In this document: piece after piece, positions 49,786 to 61,430 of the stretch | Numbering within the stretch: position 1 is the stretch's first letter | Layout: each line of letters begins with the position of its first letter | DNA from: Trichoderma breve | Lineage: Eukaryota > Ascomycota > Sordariomycetes > Hypocreales > Hypocreaceae | NCBI RefSeq assembly: GCF_028502605.1 | Contig: NC_079233.1 | Location: forward strand, 5,394,001-5,458,000 | Length of the DNA stretch: 64,000 nucleotides | Reading direction: 5' to 3' | Position numbers and translations under genes: made by a program | The notes under the pieces: generated by a model | The model's database searches: none | What the model saw: the letters and a program-made list of their open reading frames with translations, nothing else | What the model was told of the DNA's origin: nothing

Positions 49786-52142
49786 TCATGTTGGATTCGT
49801 GACGAGAGTTGGAGCGATTCTTCTCTTCTTAGGCTCCTTCCCCTCCTCCTTCTCCGCCTCATCGGCGTCTCTCTTTACGCCCGCGCTCGCTGGGGGAGCC
49901 ACCACCTTGGGTGTTTCCGGAGGCGTTGTCAACGGCACGCCCGTCACCCTGCCGGAATTGGTGGCCGTGATCGATGGCACATTACCACTAATGAGGGGCG
50001 GATTGCTCACGACTACAGAAGGCTGGGTGGCCACAGAAGACGTAGAATTTGATCTTGTGGGTGACGACGGGCGATGAGATGGACCTGCCGAGGTGGATGG
50101 AGGAGAAGGTGCCGTGAAAGAGCTCGCCGAGTTGCGAGATTGATGCTGTGGTCCGCTGGGGAACGGCGATGGGGAGGCAAAGCTGGACGTGGGAGTCGAT
50201 GTGGATGCATTCTGGTTTGATGAAACTGCCTTTGCACCAACCTCGCCCTTGTAAACCTCGCCAAGCTCACCGGCGGCAAAGGTTAACGTGGAACAGAATC
50301 CATCTGATGACGAGATGATGAGGGTGAGTCCATCAGTTGACCTGAATAATGCTGGTTAGCTTACATCAATTCAAAATCAAGAAACGGCATGTACATACCA
50401 AGCAAGGTCGGTAAAGGTTGCACAGTGCAGATTGCTAACTACGCATATCGGGGTCTTCTGTTGTGTATCGTACAACAGGACGGAATCCTGTGTGGCGACA
50501 GCGTACACCATCCGATATGGAAGGGCAAAAGCCGGCTTGGGGCCTGGCGTAGATGCATTATTCTCGGCTGCTGTTGCTCCCTTCGACGAAGCAGTTCCTT
50601 CAGCAGCAGCAGCTGCTGGTGCAGCCGTAGTTGAAGATGGTGTGGGGAGCGGCGGAGGTTCCATGACGGATGCGGCGGCTGCTGGCTTGGAAACTGGTTC
50701 TGGGAGGGAGGGGATGGTATCTTCAGCGGAAGAGGTATCAATCGTGACATGTTTAGTCACTGGCGGAGATTGGCGGAGCGTGTAGAAAATCGGAGAGCAC
50801 TTGACAACAACAGACGGCTTTTTATGGCCGGGTAAATGGGCTATCGGAGGCTTGTTAATGCCACCTCGAGTGTAAATGTACACGGTGTTGATGACTTCGT
50901 AAGTTGGCTTTGCGTCCTTGTCCGCCTGATGCTGGTTCTGGTATTGCCCAGATGGCGTGAGCAGAAGGCTTCCGTCAGGGGTAAACGTAAGTCGTCGGAA
51001 GAATGATGTAAGAGTCTCATTCGCATAAAGACTTGCGTTCTTCACTCCTAGGGCCCAGTTGGAGTTGAGGGTATGATGAGGCTTCGGCGATGTCTCCATT
51101 GGCATGACAGCAGGGAGGGGCAGCGAAGGTGCCGGCGAAACTGAGCGACGAGAGGAGAACGAGGATCGACGGCTGTGACTGATTACGCTCGGCGGGTTCA
51201 TGGGGAGAGGCGCTGAAGTTGGCGTGCTTGGTGCTGAGGGAGCCGGTGATCCCACAGATGTAGAAGAGTCCACAGTTAATTGTGCTCGATGACCGAACTC
51301 GGGTGGTGCGGGACTGCTCGAAGAGATTCGCCGAGGGGGGAGATCGGCCTTGATGTGGCTTGCCAGCCGTGGCAGTTTATCGTCTTGGCTCAAGGTGTAT
51401 TGCCCGTCTTTGGTTCTGAGTGAGTAGATGTGGACGGATCGATCTGACGACTGAGTTGCGATGTACTCGTTCAACGGGTCCCAAGTAACGCCCTGCACGT
51501 AGTGACTATGCTCGGCGATTTGCCTTACGAGGGTTCCTATTGTGTTTTCGGGTTAGCCTTCCGCACGTGCAATTCAGCGACAATGATATAATTGCGAGTA
51601 CACACCTGAGCTTGCGTTGTAAATCCTGGCAATATTATCCATACTACCGATAATAAAGTAGACAGCGTCTGGTGACCATGCCAGATCGTATATCTCCGCC
51701 CCGCTAGAGCGACACATGTGCTTTGCTCTCCATGATTCCTTATCATCTAGGCCTTCGGATCCAAAGGTGGTAGTCGGGATCTCGCTGGGAACCCATAGGA
51801 TGACATTGCCGTCATCGCCGGCCGAGGCGAGTGTCTCTCCTTCATTTGATAGCCATTGTCAGCCCATAGGAAACGATATAGCAGAGCAGAGCAGCAAGTA
51901 AATGGTGTTCAATGCTTACCTTTGGGAGCCCATCGTACGACGTTGACAGCTTGGTTGTGCTTGGAGAGCGTCGACAGATATTCGACCTTGCGTTCGGGCC
52001 CATCGGCTTCGACCTTCCACACTCTAACATGATTGTCACCACCAGCCGTGGCTAGGCGGCCCTTGCCGTTTGGCTCGAAGTGGGCAGAGTAGATTGGGGC
52101 ATTCTGGTCGTGCCAATTGATGATGAGCGGCGAGGCTTTCAT
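49786..52142 (-). CDS. CAC2: chromatin assembly factor CAF-1 middle subunit (Cac2/p60)
   Basis: Four exons on the minus strand: 52142-51920, 51839-51606, 51536-50399 and 50341-49786, giving 716 aa. CAF-1 deposits histones H3-H4 behind the replication fork. The start MKASPLIINWHDQNAPIYSA is the conserved opening of Cac2. WD40 blades follow (LATAGGDNHVRVWKVE, LASAGDDGNVILWVP, IIGSMDNIARIYNAS, IATQSSDRSVHIYS, and later MVYAVATQDSVLLYDTQ and LIISSSDGFCSTLTF). Two long Ser/Pro/Thr-rich inserts break the propeller. The C-terminus ends in a basic KKRRIAPTLVTNPT, which fits the B-like motif by which Cac2 and HIRA bind Asf1. Intron phases restore WAPKGETLASAG, NASSGTLVRQ and DLAWSTDG. An ACGCGT box lies about 180 bp upstream. 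Confidence 0.93.
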
Positions 52143-52323
52143 CTTGACGCTTGCGTGTTAGGGCGGCTGTCGGACAAGCTGCATGGAGAGCGTCTCTCCA
52201 ACAATGGCGGTTTCGTTCGATGGATCTCGATGCAAGGCTGGACAAGACGATGAAGAGGAAGAGGAAGGATTGAGGCCGTCGTGGTTGGCGATGGCTCGGC
52301 CTGACCGGCAGCTGGTCGAGTTA

Positions 52324-52329
52324 ACGCGT
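52324..52329. promoter_or_regulatory. MBF-type ACGCGT box upstream of cac2
   Basis: A perfect MluI cell-cycle box about 180 bp before the cac2 start. MBF drives G1/S genes in yeasts, and CAF-1 acts in S phase, so the site fits. ACGCGT also occurs by chance elsewhere (32421-32426, 38415-38420, 46349-46354). Confidence 0.4.
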
Positions 52330-55300
52330 GGGGGAAGGGCGACAGAAGCTCGTGGTAGTTCAAAGTTAAAAGATGGAGAGGCTCGACCGCGACAAAGAAG
52401 CTGGTCCAGCTTTTGCTCGGTGCGGCGTTGGAAATATTATGGCTGAGGTGCACTAAAAGGCTAGAGGCTAGGGGCATGGAAGGACCCGGCTGAAATCGAG
52501 GGGCGCCAGCAGCGTGATCAGCGCACTGGGTGGGCTAAGGGCCACCGGGCTAGAGGCGGCTAACAGCCCGGACGGATTGAACCTTGGGGGGGCTGGGCTG
52601 GGCTCAACTGCTGTCTTAGTTCCGCTGCTTGCGCTGCTTACAGGCCCTGTGAGGTTACAGTAGTGCCACGGACCGCCCTGTTGTTTCCCATTGCCCTGCA
52701 GCAGCCTCATGCGAGGACCACAGAAAAAAGACTGGATGCCACGCACTCTGTCCACTGTCAATCAATCAGAATCAACCAGATACTGGCCCTATACCTGCAA
52801 GGCAGAGAGCAGCCAAGGCCCTGTGTCAGAAAATCTGCCAGCCAGATGCGCTGTTCCCGAGCTGATTGGCCCGTCGTCCACGTCCAACATGTAGCCTCGA
52901 CACCCTGCATGACACCGCAGAAATCCTCTGCAATCACCCGGGCAAAATGAATAACGCGATTGGCACTCGCCTGATCTGACTGAGGCGCTGGATCATACCA
53001 GCACGACGTCCGCTGGCTTTTGGGCGGATGCTTGACGTTTTCAATGCGTCGTAGCCACACCCTGCAGAAGCCGAGGACGATTGTGATTGGCATTACCAAT
53101 GGGAGTTTCTTTTTTACTTTCTTTTTGCCGTTAACATGATACATACATGCTCTCCCAGACACGACTTTCCTTACCCAGCTGACTGCTGCATGTTCCCGCC
53201 CTCCCGTCCTATTTTGTCTTTCCTTCCCTGCTCTTGGAGCGTGATCTTGACCAACCCGGACAGATGATGACTGTCCGTATCGTATTGTAACCGAATGCCT
53301 GTCGATCATCGCTACGTATTTATGTTAGCTAATAGCCTTACGCTACAGTACGACTCTCACCCAACCTGGCACGAATGCACATCACACTGAGCTTGGTCGC
53401 TTGGGATTGAAAACATTCGCTGTTTTAGTTGGCAGGGCTCCTCCTTATGGCTCTGGAGGTGCAGATCGATCTCGATACGAAAGAAACAGGCGGTGCCTCT
53501 TCTGGTGATTAGCCGCTGAACAGCTCAGTATCAGGTTGCTATTCTTCACGTTTGCACAGGAAGCAACCAAAGCCGTTTCGCTTCTCATATTCTTTCATTC
53601 ATTTCATCCCCTTTACCTCTTTCTCTGTTCTCTGCTGCCTGTATCTTGGACACATGTTACCGCCTAATTACGGCTGTTCAAGCATAGCCTCCCATTCGCG
53701 CGAACTCTCTTCAAGAAGATGGAGGCAACCTAGATCTGGGTTTCGGCACCAGAATGCTTTAAACCGTCAGGTGACGATTCTGGAGGGGTTATTATCGCCT
53801 GTTGGCCCCCGAGACACCACCATTGATCCTTCAGCAACTTCTTGGACTAAGGTTGGATGGGCGGCATGATAAAGAGCCAATCATGACCAGTGTGAAAGAC
53901 GTCCATCTCTGCGCCGGATAGCAGAGGTGGTCAGGTTATATACAGCAGGCATCCAATGCCCACGCAGGACCGAGCAATCGCGCATACAAAGCCATTGATG
54001 GCATCTATCGATGCGGTGCTACCCATTCATACAGCACAAGTATTCCCATCCATTTGGTTCAACATCGCAGCTGGTGTAAGCCAACGCCAACAACACTTGG
54101 CAATAGCACATCTAATTAAACTGCTGAGCGGTGACTGCATGAAATCCGGTGAGTCACTTCGCGGCCGGACAAATTAGGAAGCCCCCCGGGGCGTATGCAA
54201 CTATATTGCTCTTCGTCCCGCTAGAACCGGGTGTGTGTGCTTATCTTGGACTTTGTAATTCATGTCGTCGTGCCCTTGATGCTCAACCTACCATGTCGCG
54301 AAGGAGGGAAAAAAACACCGTCGAATATGCTTTTGAGGCCCGTGATGGATGTAAGTAATGATTTTATATAAAAGCCTTGATAACTGACCTAAAATGGATA
54401 TCTGAGGGTACTGCACCCAGGAAATCTTCAAACCAGGCCGATGACTGTGTCGGTGAGATGCGGGTCAAACTAACGACTTTAGCACTGATTGAGTGTGTAG
54501 GTTCCATAACCATAACGGCACGGCGACGAGAGTCACAAGCAAATTGCATCTCAGATACACGAGCCATACATGCAGCTACCATGGTGAAGCTGAGTTGTTA
54601 GAAAGGAGCCTTGCATATAAGCATCCGTGATGCAAAGATGGCATGAGAGGGATGAGCAAAGCAGACCTCATAACGCGAGAGCGGTGAGATTTAACTGATA
54701 CGACAAGTAATATGTATGAGCTGAGCATGAGCATGTGCAAGACTGTAGTCGTACCTACTTGTAAAGTACTGTAAAGCCCAGCTCTTCGTGTCTAATCGGT
54801 GCATGTCTTGGAGTCCATAAACTAAGGCGGTTGCGAAAAATCTCAGACATGAATGTAGGTTACTACTGTAGGTACCAGGAATGGCATCGATCAGCGACGC
54901 CTTTGGAGGTTTATACATGGCGAGAAGCACCAGACTTCACTCTTGCGACAGGCCGCTAACGAGAGGTGGGCGTTGGAATTATTCCATGCTGATTTCTCGG
55001 CTCACACGAACAGTTCCCCGCAAGCCGCTCGATGGCGTTGTTGGTCACTGCCTAGCATCTGTAAAAGTACCCGTGGCGGACGCATTGAGCCAATCGGTGG
55101 CATTTCTGATGGCGTTACAAGGAGCTACGGATATGATGGATATACCAGCATGTAATCTCATCCCAGCTCCTGGGATCTCACTCAAGATAGACGGAAGGAG
55201 AGAAGAGGAGAGAGAGAGAACAAGAAAAAGAGAAGCCTGAAACTACTATCGTGTTGGTTTGTGTTAGCTCAAGATACGGGGATGGAGATGTCTCTGCTTT

Positions 55301-55460
55301 CTCCCCTAATATCCGATGCTCAACACCTAGGTAGGTGAAAATGCTGATGCCTTCTCAGGCACCTCCGTAAAATTGCAGCTATTGCTCGGGTATAGTTGCT
55401 GCCTTGGGGGTCTACGGAGAAAAAATAGAGAGAAACCTGATACATATGTACGCAAGTGGC

Positions 55461-55480
55461 AGCCTAAGGCAGCCTAAGGC
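55461..55480. repeat. tandem decamer carrying two CCTAAGG palindromes
   Basis: AGCCTAAGGC occurs twice in a row. Each copy has half-sites GCCT and AGGC around one base, and the two centres are 10 bp apart. Confidence 0.8.
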
Positions 55481-55647
55481 GAGAACTAGCAAGTCCAGGA
55501 GCTCCTTTAGGAAATCACAGGTAGCTCTGGTGATCTTCTTTGTTTGCAAGGCACGAGCGATGACTCCCAAGGGCTATCAAAAGTGCCTGAGGCGTGGACG
55601 AGAAGCTTTTCTCCGTCTGTACAAGCGCCCTGGACCCCTACCTGAGG
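55463..55647. promoter_or_regulatory. cluster of four CCTNAGG sites upstream of the ABC transporter
   Basis: CCTNAGG lies at 55463-55469, 55473-55479, 55586-55592 and 55641-55647, about 490-670 bp before the transporter start. A random 185-bp stretch would hold about 0.05. The binding factor is unknown; a zinc-cluster dimer is one possibility. Confidence 0.4.
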
Positions 55648-56132
55648 CTACCTCGTACCGCTCAACTCGTGCCGCTGGCCATTGCTATTACTGATCCTGA
55701 TCGAACCAACGGTTGACCAGCATCCACCGACAGGACAGGCACGGAACCACGGTCGTCTTCTGCTGCTGCTTTAGACAGGCACTGGAGATGCGCTACCCGG
55801 CCAGGGTATCCTGGGAGATGCAGCTCGCAACTGGGAGGATGGAGGTTGCATTCTGCGGGTTTTGTGGATAGCTCTGGATCCTGCGATAGCCCTTTTGGTC
55901 TGGCCGGCCGACCCTGATAACTACATCGCATCTTGCCTTGGTCGGTGCCGAGATTCTGGTTTCTTTTCTCTTCATCCCGTCGCGTTACCTTTTTCTTCTC
56001 CTGAGGAAAGAGGCGCTTCTTTTGCCGCTGTGTCTGTGCACCCATGCTGCCATTGGCGGCTTCTGTAGATTGCTTCAACTTCATCTTCAACTTGAGCTCC
56101 CACCGGTACGCCGGCGAGCCTCTCTCGCCGTG

Positions 56133-59100
56133 ATGTCGCATCAGCTTGTGCTCGGCGTCGTCGCCAATTCGGACCCCCTGGGCCACCTGGTGCTGCCGCT
56201 CTCCATTGCTGGCTCAGCTGTTATTGGGCTTCTCTCTCTGCCTGCTGTGTTTGCTCTTCTTGCTCAGATTCGCAATCGAACCCCAAAGGACAACTTTTAC
56301 CAAGATATCGATGGTACCAGTACACCCGAGGCCGTTGCTTCTTTCTCCAATAAATGGCCCAAAGTTGCGATTCTTCTCTTGTCCCTGACAAGCTTCGGTC
56401 CATCCCTTGCCCTGTCCGTCCTATCCAGCCTTCGCCTAAAGGAAGACGACTTGTTTGTTTCCAACTGGCTGATTTCCGCTGCTCTTGTAAGTTGAATCGT
56501 GCTTCGCACCTCCAATCGCGATTTGCTCGGGCATGTCAGCTAATGGACCACGCGCTCCTCCACAGGCCACCATTGCCATCCAGGCCATTTGCATCTTTGC
56601 TCATCGGTCTCCAGTCAAGTCCCATGATCTTGGCATTTGGGCATTCCATTCGACCTGGCTTAGCACTGCAGTCCTTATTCTCCAGTCTCTCCACGCTTTG
56701 CAGCTGGGAGCTTCTAAGAACGACACCGTCTTCATTCTTCGGCTGGTCAGCTTGGGGGCTACCATTCCGTTGCTATTTGCTACCATTTCGCTCCCGCGAC
56801 GGCCGGATATTTTCCACAATGACAAACCGGTGGACGCACAATTCACATCATCTGTCCTGAGCCGATACACTTGGTCCTGGGGAGAATCCATAGCAAAGCT
56901 GGCTGCGAAGAAGGGTGATCTGGACGAAAAGGATGTTCCGGGGCCTGATCACAACTTCAGAGCTCGTGATCTGGTCGACGAATGGCGCAGCTTTGAATTC
57001 AAGGGCACACTCCTCAAGAACCTTCTTCGAGCTTACTTGCCTCTTTTCCTGTTCCAATGGACTGTCACAGTTGCCCGCTCTGTTGTTGGCCTGGGACCGT
57101 TTTGGGCCATGTTGCGAGTAATTGAGCTCTTAGAACGACGATCAGAGGAACGGCCAATGGGCCAAATATTGGCGTATATTCTCTCTCTTGCCATTTTCTC
57201 TCTCCTTGGACAGGTACAAGACATCTTCTCTCCTTCTTTACCATCGAATATACAAACTGACGTATGTTGTAGTGGATGCAAGGATGGGTCAACTGGTTTT
57301 CGATGTACAAGACGTCCATCCCTCTCCGAGGCCAGCTTTCGGCTCTTATTTTCGAAAAGTCCTTGAAACGTAAAAATGTCAAAATGGCGGAGAAAGAACC
57401 GCCAAAGACAGACGACGACGAGGCCCAGAAAGATGACAAGAAATCCGAGGAAGAAGATACCGTTTTGAAGTCGCGCCAGGCCATCGTGAACCTTGTCGGT
57501 GTCGATGTTCGACATGTATCCAACCTCGCCGCTTTCCAATTTTTTATCATCAGCAGCTTCGCAAATCTTTTCGTTTATTGCGGATTCCTCCTAAAATTGA
57601 TCGGTTTCTTGCCCTTCGCTGCTGGCATTTTGGCCTGGGCCCTCGTCTTGCCAATCAACACTTATTTCACAAAGAAGTACATGAAATGCCAGGCCAAGCT
57701 CATGAAGGATCGTGATGCCAAGCTAGCTGTTGTCAACGAAGCCCTGCTGGGCATGCGCCAAATCAAGTTTTCGGCTTTGGAGAGTCAATGGGAGAAGCGT
57801 ATTCAAGAGATGAGAGAGCAGGAGCTTACAACTTTGAAGAACACTTTTATCGCTGATTCTGTTTTGTTCGGATGCTGGGTCATTAGCCCAATTTTCCTTG
57901 CCGCCGCTTCGCTGGTCGTCTACGCCATTTTGCATGGTGACCTGTCCCCGTCGATTGCTTTTGTCAGTATCAGCATTTTCAAGAGCCTTGAAGTCACTCT
58001 TGGAGCTCTGCCGGAACTCCTTACCACTTCTGTTGATTCACTTGTCTCAATTAAGAGAATTGATACATACCTTAGCGGCCCTGAGATGAAGAAAATTCTG
58101 TCCGAAGGACCAGATGTGGCGTTCGACAATGCTACCGTTTCCTGGCCTGTCGATGCTGAAACCCCCGACGAAGATCGCTTCATTCTCAAAAATGTCAACC
58201 TGTCTTTCCCTGCTGGAGAACTGTCCGTTATATCTGGCAAAACTGGAACAGGAAAGAGTCTGCTGCTTTCCGCCATCCTCGGCGAGGTTGATCTTCTAAA
58301 CGGAGCCATCTATGCGCCACCAACTGCAGCACCTCTTGAGCGTAATGACCACAAAGCTCATCCTGGAAACTGGATTCTTCCTGGCAGCATTGCATACGTG
58401 GCTCAGACACCTTGGCTCGAAAGTGCATCTTTCCGAGACAATATCCTGTTCGGTCTCCCCTTTGACGAGCCCAGATACCAAAAAGTCCTTGAAATTTGCG
58501 CACTGAAGAAGGATCTCGAAATCTTACCTGATGGTGACAAGACGGAGCTTGGAGCTAATGGAATCAACTTGAGTGGCGGCCAGAAGTGGAGAGTAACATT
58601 GGCCCGAGCCATCTACTCACGAGCCGAGATTCTGGTTATGGACGATATTTTTAGCGCTGTTGACGCCCATGTTGGTCGACACATCTTTGAAAAGTGCATT
58701 ACTGGTGATATCTGTGAAGGACGCACCCGAATTTTGGTTACTCACCACGTGGCGCTTGTGCAATCAAAGGCCAAATACCTGGTTGAACTTGGCGAGGGCA
58801 CTGTTTTAGCAGCTGGCCTGACATCTGAGCTTGCTGAGGACGGCACTCTCGAACGGATCAAGACCCATGAACAAGCCCCGGAGGAGATTCAGAGGGAAGA
58901 AGCGGCTGCTGAGGCCTCAACAGCGGTCAACTCGGAAGACGGATCTCTTACTGGCGTGGATGGAATCTCAACTGAAAGCACCGTAGAAGGAGGAGAACCG
59001 GCTAAAGATAAGGCTGCCAAAGACTTCATTGAGAAAGAGACTCGCGATAAAGGACAAGTTAAGAGCCGCATCTATCTGACCTATCTACGGCACAGTGGTG

Positions 59101-61043
59101 GCTGGATATTCTGGATTGTCCTCGCCTTGCTATTCACCAGCTTCGAGGTAAGCAACCTCGCTCGCAATTGGTGGGTGAAAATCTGGACTTCAGGAAGTGA
59201 AAGCCAAGTCGATGTGATGCATACATTTGAAGTTGAGCAGAAACATGGCCTTGCTTATGGTCTCACTTTGGAGCATAGCCCTTTCCATGTCACTTCTTCC
59301 AATCTGCGGAACACCCAGTCGGGAGAGCACGGCGTAACCTATTACCTGTTGGTCTATGTTGCTCTGTCGGGCGCCAGCGCCATTTTGGGAACAATTCGAT
59401 TCGTCTGGTCTTTCATCATGAGCATCAGGGCTAGTAGGACCCTTTTCAACCAGATTCTCTTTACGGTTCTCCGAACTCCTCTGCGGTGGCTTGACACAGT
59501 CCCTGTCGGCCGGATTCTTAACCGCCTCACATCTGATTTTGACATCATCGACAATCGCCTCAACCTTGATTTCGGAATGGTGCTTTGGCGTGGTTTGGGC
59601 CTCGTGGGCATCTGTGTTGCTGCTGCTCTCGTTTCGCCCTATATCCTTCCCATGGCATTCGTCTTGGTCTTCTTCGCTACTTCGGTAGCCACACGATACA
59701 TGGCTGGTGCTAGACCTATGAAGAGACTTGAAAGCACATCCAAGTCACCCGTCTTTGAGCAGTTCAATGCGACTTTGTCGGGCGTTGCGACTCTTCGAGC
59801 CTATCAAAAGACTCAGGTATATGTGGATCGTATGCATGGCCACCTCGATACCTGGGACTCTGTAAGCATTTACGGTGCTCTGTTCAACCGATGGATGGCC
59901 TTCCGCATGGCCCTGATCGGCACTGCCTTTAGCTCCATCGTCGGCATTGTTGTTGCTCTGTCTCCCTACATTGACGCCGCCATGGCTGGTTTCACTCTGG
60001 CGTTTGCTGTTGACTTTTCCGGTAATATTCTCATGACTCTTTGGTGTTATACCAACTTGGAGCTGGATATGAATGCTACTGAGCGTGTTGTTGAATACGC
60101 GGACCTCAAGACGGAGCCGCTGGGCGGAGAGAAGGCTTCTGCGGCTTGGCCTACATCCGGAGATATCGAGGTCAAGGATCTTGAAGTTGGCTATGCTGAA
60201 GACCTTCCAGCTGTCTTGAAGAATGTTTCATTCAACGTAAAGAACAACGAGAGAGTTGGAGTTATTGGTCGTACTGGCGCTGGAAAGTCATCGCTTACCC
60301 TGGCCCTCTTCCGCTTCTTGGAGGCTCGATCTGGAACTATCTTGATCGATGGCGTAGACATCTCCAAGATTGACCTTCACAGCCTCCGCTCTAAATTGGC
60401 CATCATTCCTCAGGTAAGAAATGAATAGCCGTCGATTTTTATTATGAATAATCCTTGCTAATAGATGAAATCTGTTTAGGACCCTGTATTGTTCTCTGGC
60501 TCTGTCAGGAGCAACCTCGATCCCTTCAATGAGCGTACTGACGAGGAACTCCGCGAGTCGCTTCACCGTGTTCACTTGGTCGACTCTCAACCAGTCACGC
60601 CAGCCAACGAGCCATCCTCCGCCGCCGTTTCAACTGCATCTCCAGTCAACGCCAACATCTTCCGTGATCTCTCAAGCGGCATTGCCGAGTCTGGCGGTAA
60701 TCTGTCCCAAGGCCAGCGCCAGCTCCTCTGTATGGCCCGCGCCATTGTTTCACGGCCCAAGATCATGGTGCTCGACGAGGCCACCTCGGCCGTGGATATG
60801 GCAACCGACACTCTTATCCAGCGCAGCATCCGCGAGGAGTTCACTGACAGCACGCTCATCGTGATTGCGCACCGTCTTAGCACGATTGCGGATTTCGACC
60901 GTATTCTTGTGCTTAGCGAGGGTACTGTGGCGGAATTCGGAACGCCAAAGGAGCTTTGGGAAAAGGAAGGGAGCATTTTTAGGGATATGTGTGAGCACAG
61001 TGGTGAGAAGGATAAACTACGCGAAACGATCTTGGGGAAATAG
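56133..61043 (+). CDS. full-length ABCC (MRP-type) transporter
   Basis: Four exons: 56133-56486, 56566-57213, 57273-60413 and 60480-61043, giving 1568 aa; all introns are phase 0. The N-terminal third has several membrane segments (TMD0-like, then TMD1). NBD1 has Walker A GKTGTGKS near 655, signature LSGGQ near 766 and Walker [13 protein letters not shown] near 787, where Asp replaces the catalytic Glu, as is usual in NBD1 of this family. TMD2 follows an acidic linker. NBD2 has Walker A GRTGAGKS near 1333, signature LSQGQ near 1456, Walker [13 protein letters not shown] near 1478 and the H-loop [12 protein letters not shown] pumps export or sequester glutathione conjugates, drugs and metabolites at the plasma or vacuolar membrane; the substrate cannot be told. 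The start at 56133 is chosen for the family-like opening, but the frame stays open upstream to an ATG at 55938. Confidence 0.92.
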
Positions 61044-61430
61044 ATGGGAATTCCAAGGATGGTGGTGAACTAGAGGGAGAGAAAAAGAAACGAAAAAAGG
61101 ATACATAAATGGGGTTAAAAGAGTTGCTATGTTTTTGGCTTTTACTTGTTTGTCTTATTTTACTGTTACAATTGTTTGTTACTTGCTGCAAGCATACAAG
61201 GTAGCAGCCTTGTAATAGTTAGTCACCTCCAATACTTCTTGAGTGGTCATGATCTCGTGTCTTATCATTTGTAGCTATCTGAGTACGTGCTCTGTAGATA
61301 CTTGCATTAAAATCATAAAGGGAAACAAATCATCAAAGTCATTAACTGGGGAAAAACAAGAGCCTATTCCTCCTTAATATCGCGACTCGGCAAAAAACAT
61401 GGAACAATCTAGATAATCCTCTCATTGATA
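61044..61430. other. intergenic between convergent genes
   Basis: Short AT-rich 3' regions of the transporter and the AAA ATPase; no gene seen. Confidence 0.6.

Larger units (their letters stand above)
52143..56132. other. intergenic between divergent cac2 and the ABC transporter gene
   Basis: About 4 kb with no supported gene. Left part: cac2 promoter with ACGCGT at 52324-52329. Middle: a 183-aa minus-strand frame (52758-53309) that matches no family. Right part: a purine-rich run at about 55191-55238, a tandem decamer at 55461-55480, and a cluster of CCTNAGG palindromes. The pyrimidine-rich leader of the transporter is just before 56133. Confidence 0.55.

Noticed and set aside
52758..53309. 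183-aa open frame on the minus strand
   Set aside because: No family resemblance, mixed composition, and no promoter or splice support; it can be chance in 4 kb of intergenic DNA.
55938..56132. in-frame upstream extension of the ABC transporter
   Set aside because: The 65 extra residues do not look like a transporter N-terminus; more likely leader sequence, though not excluded.
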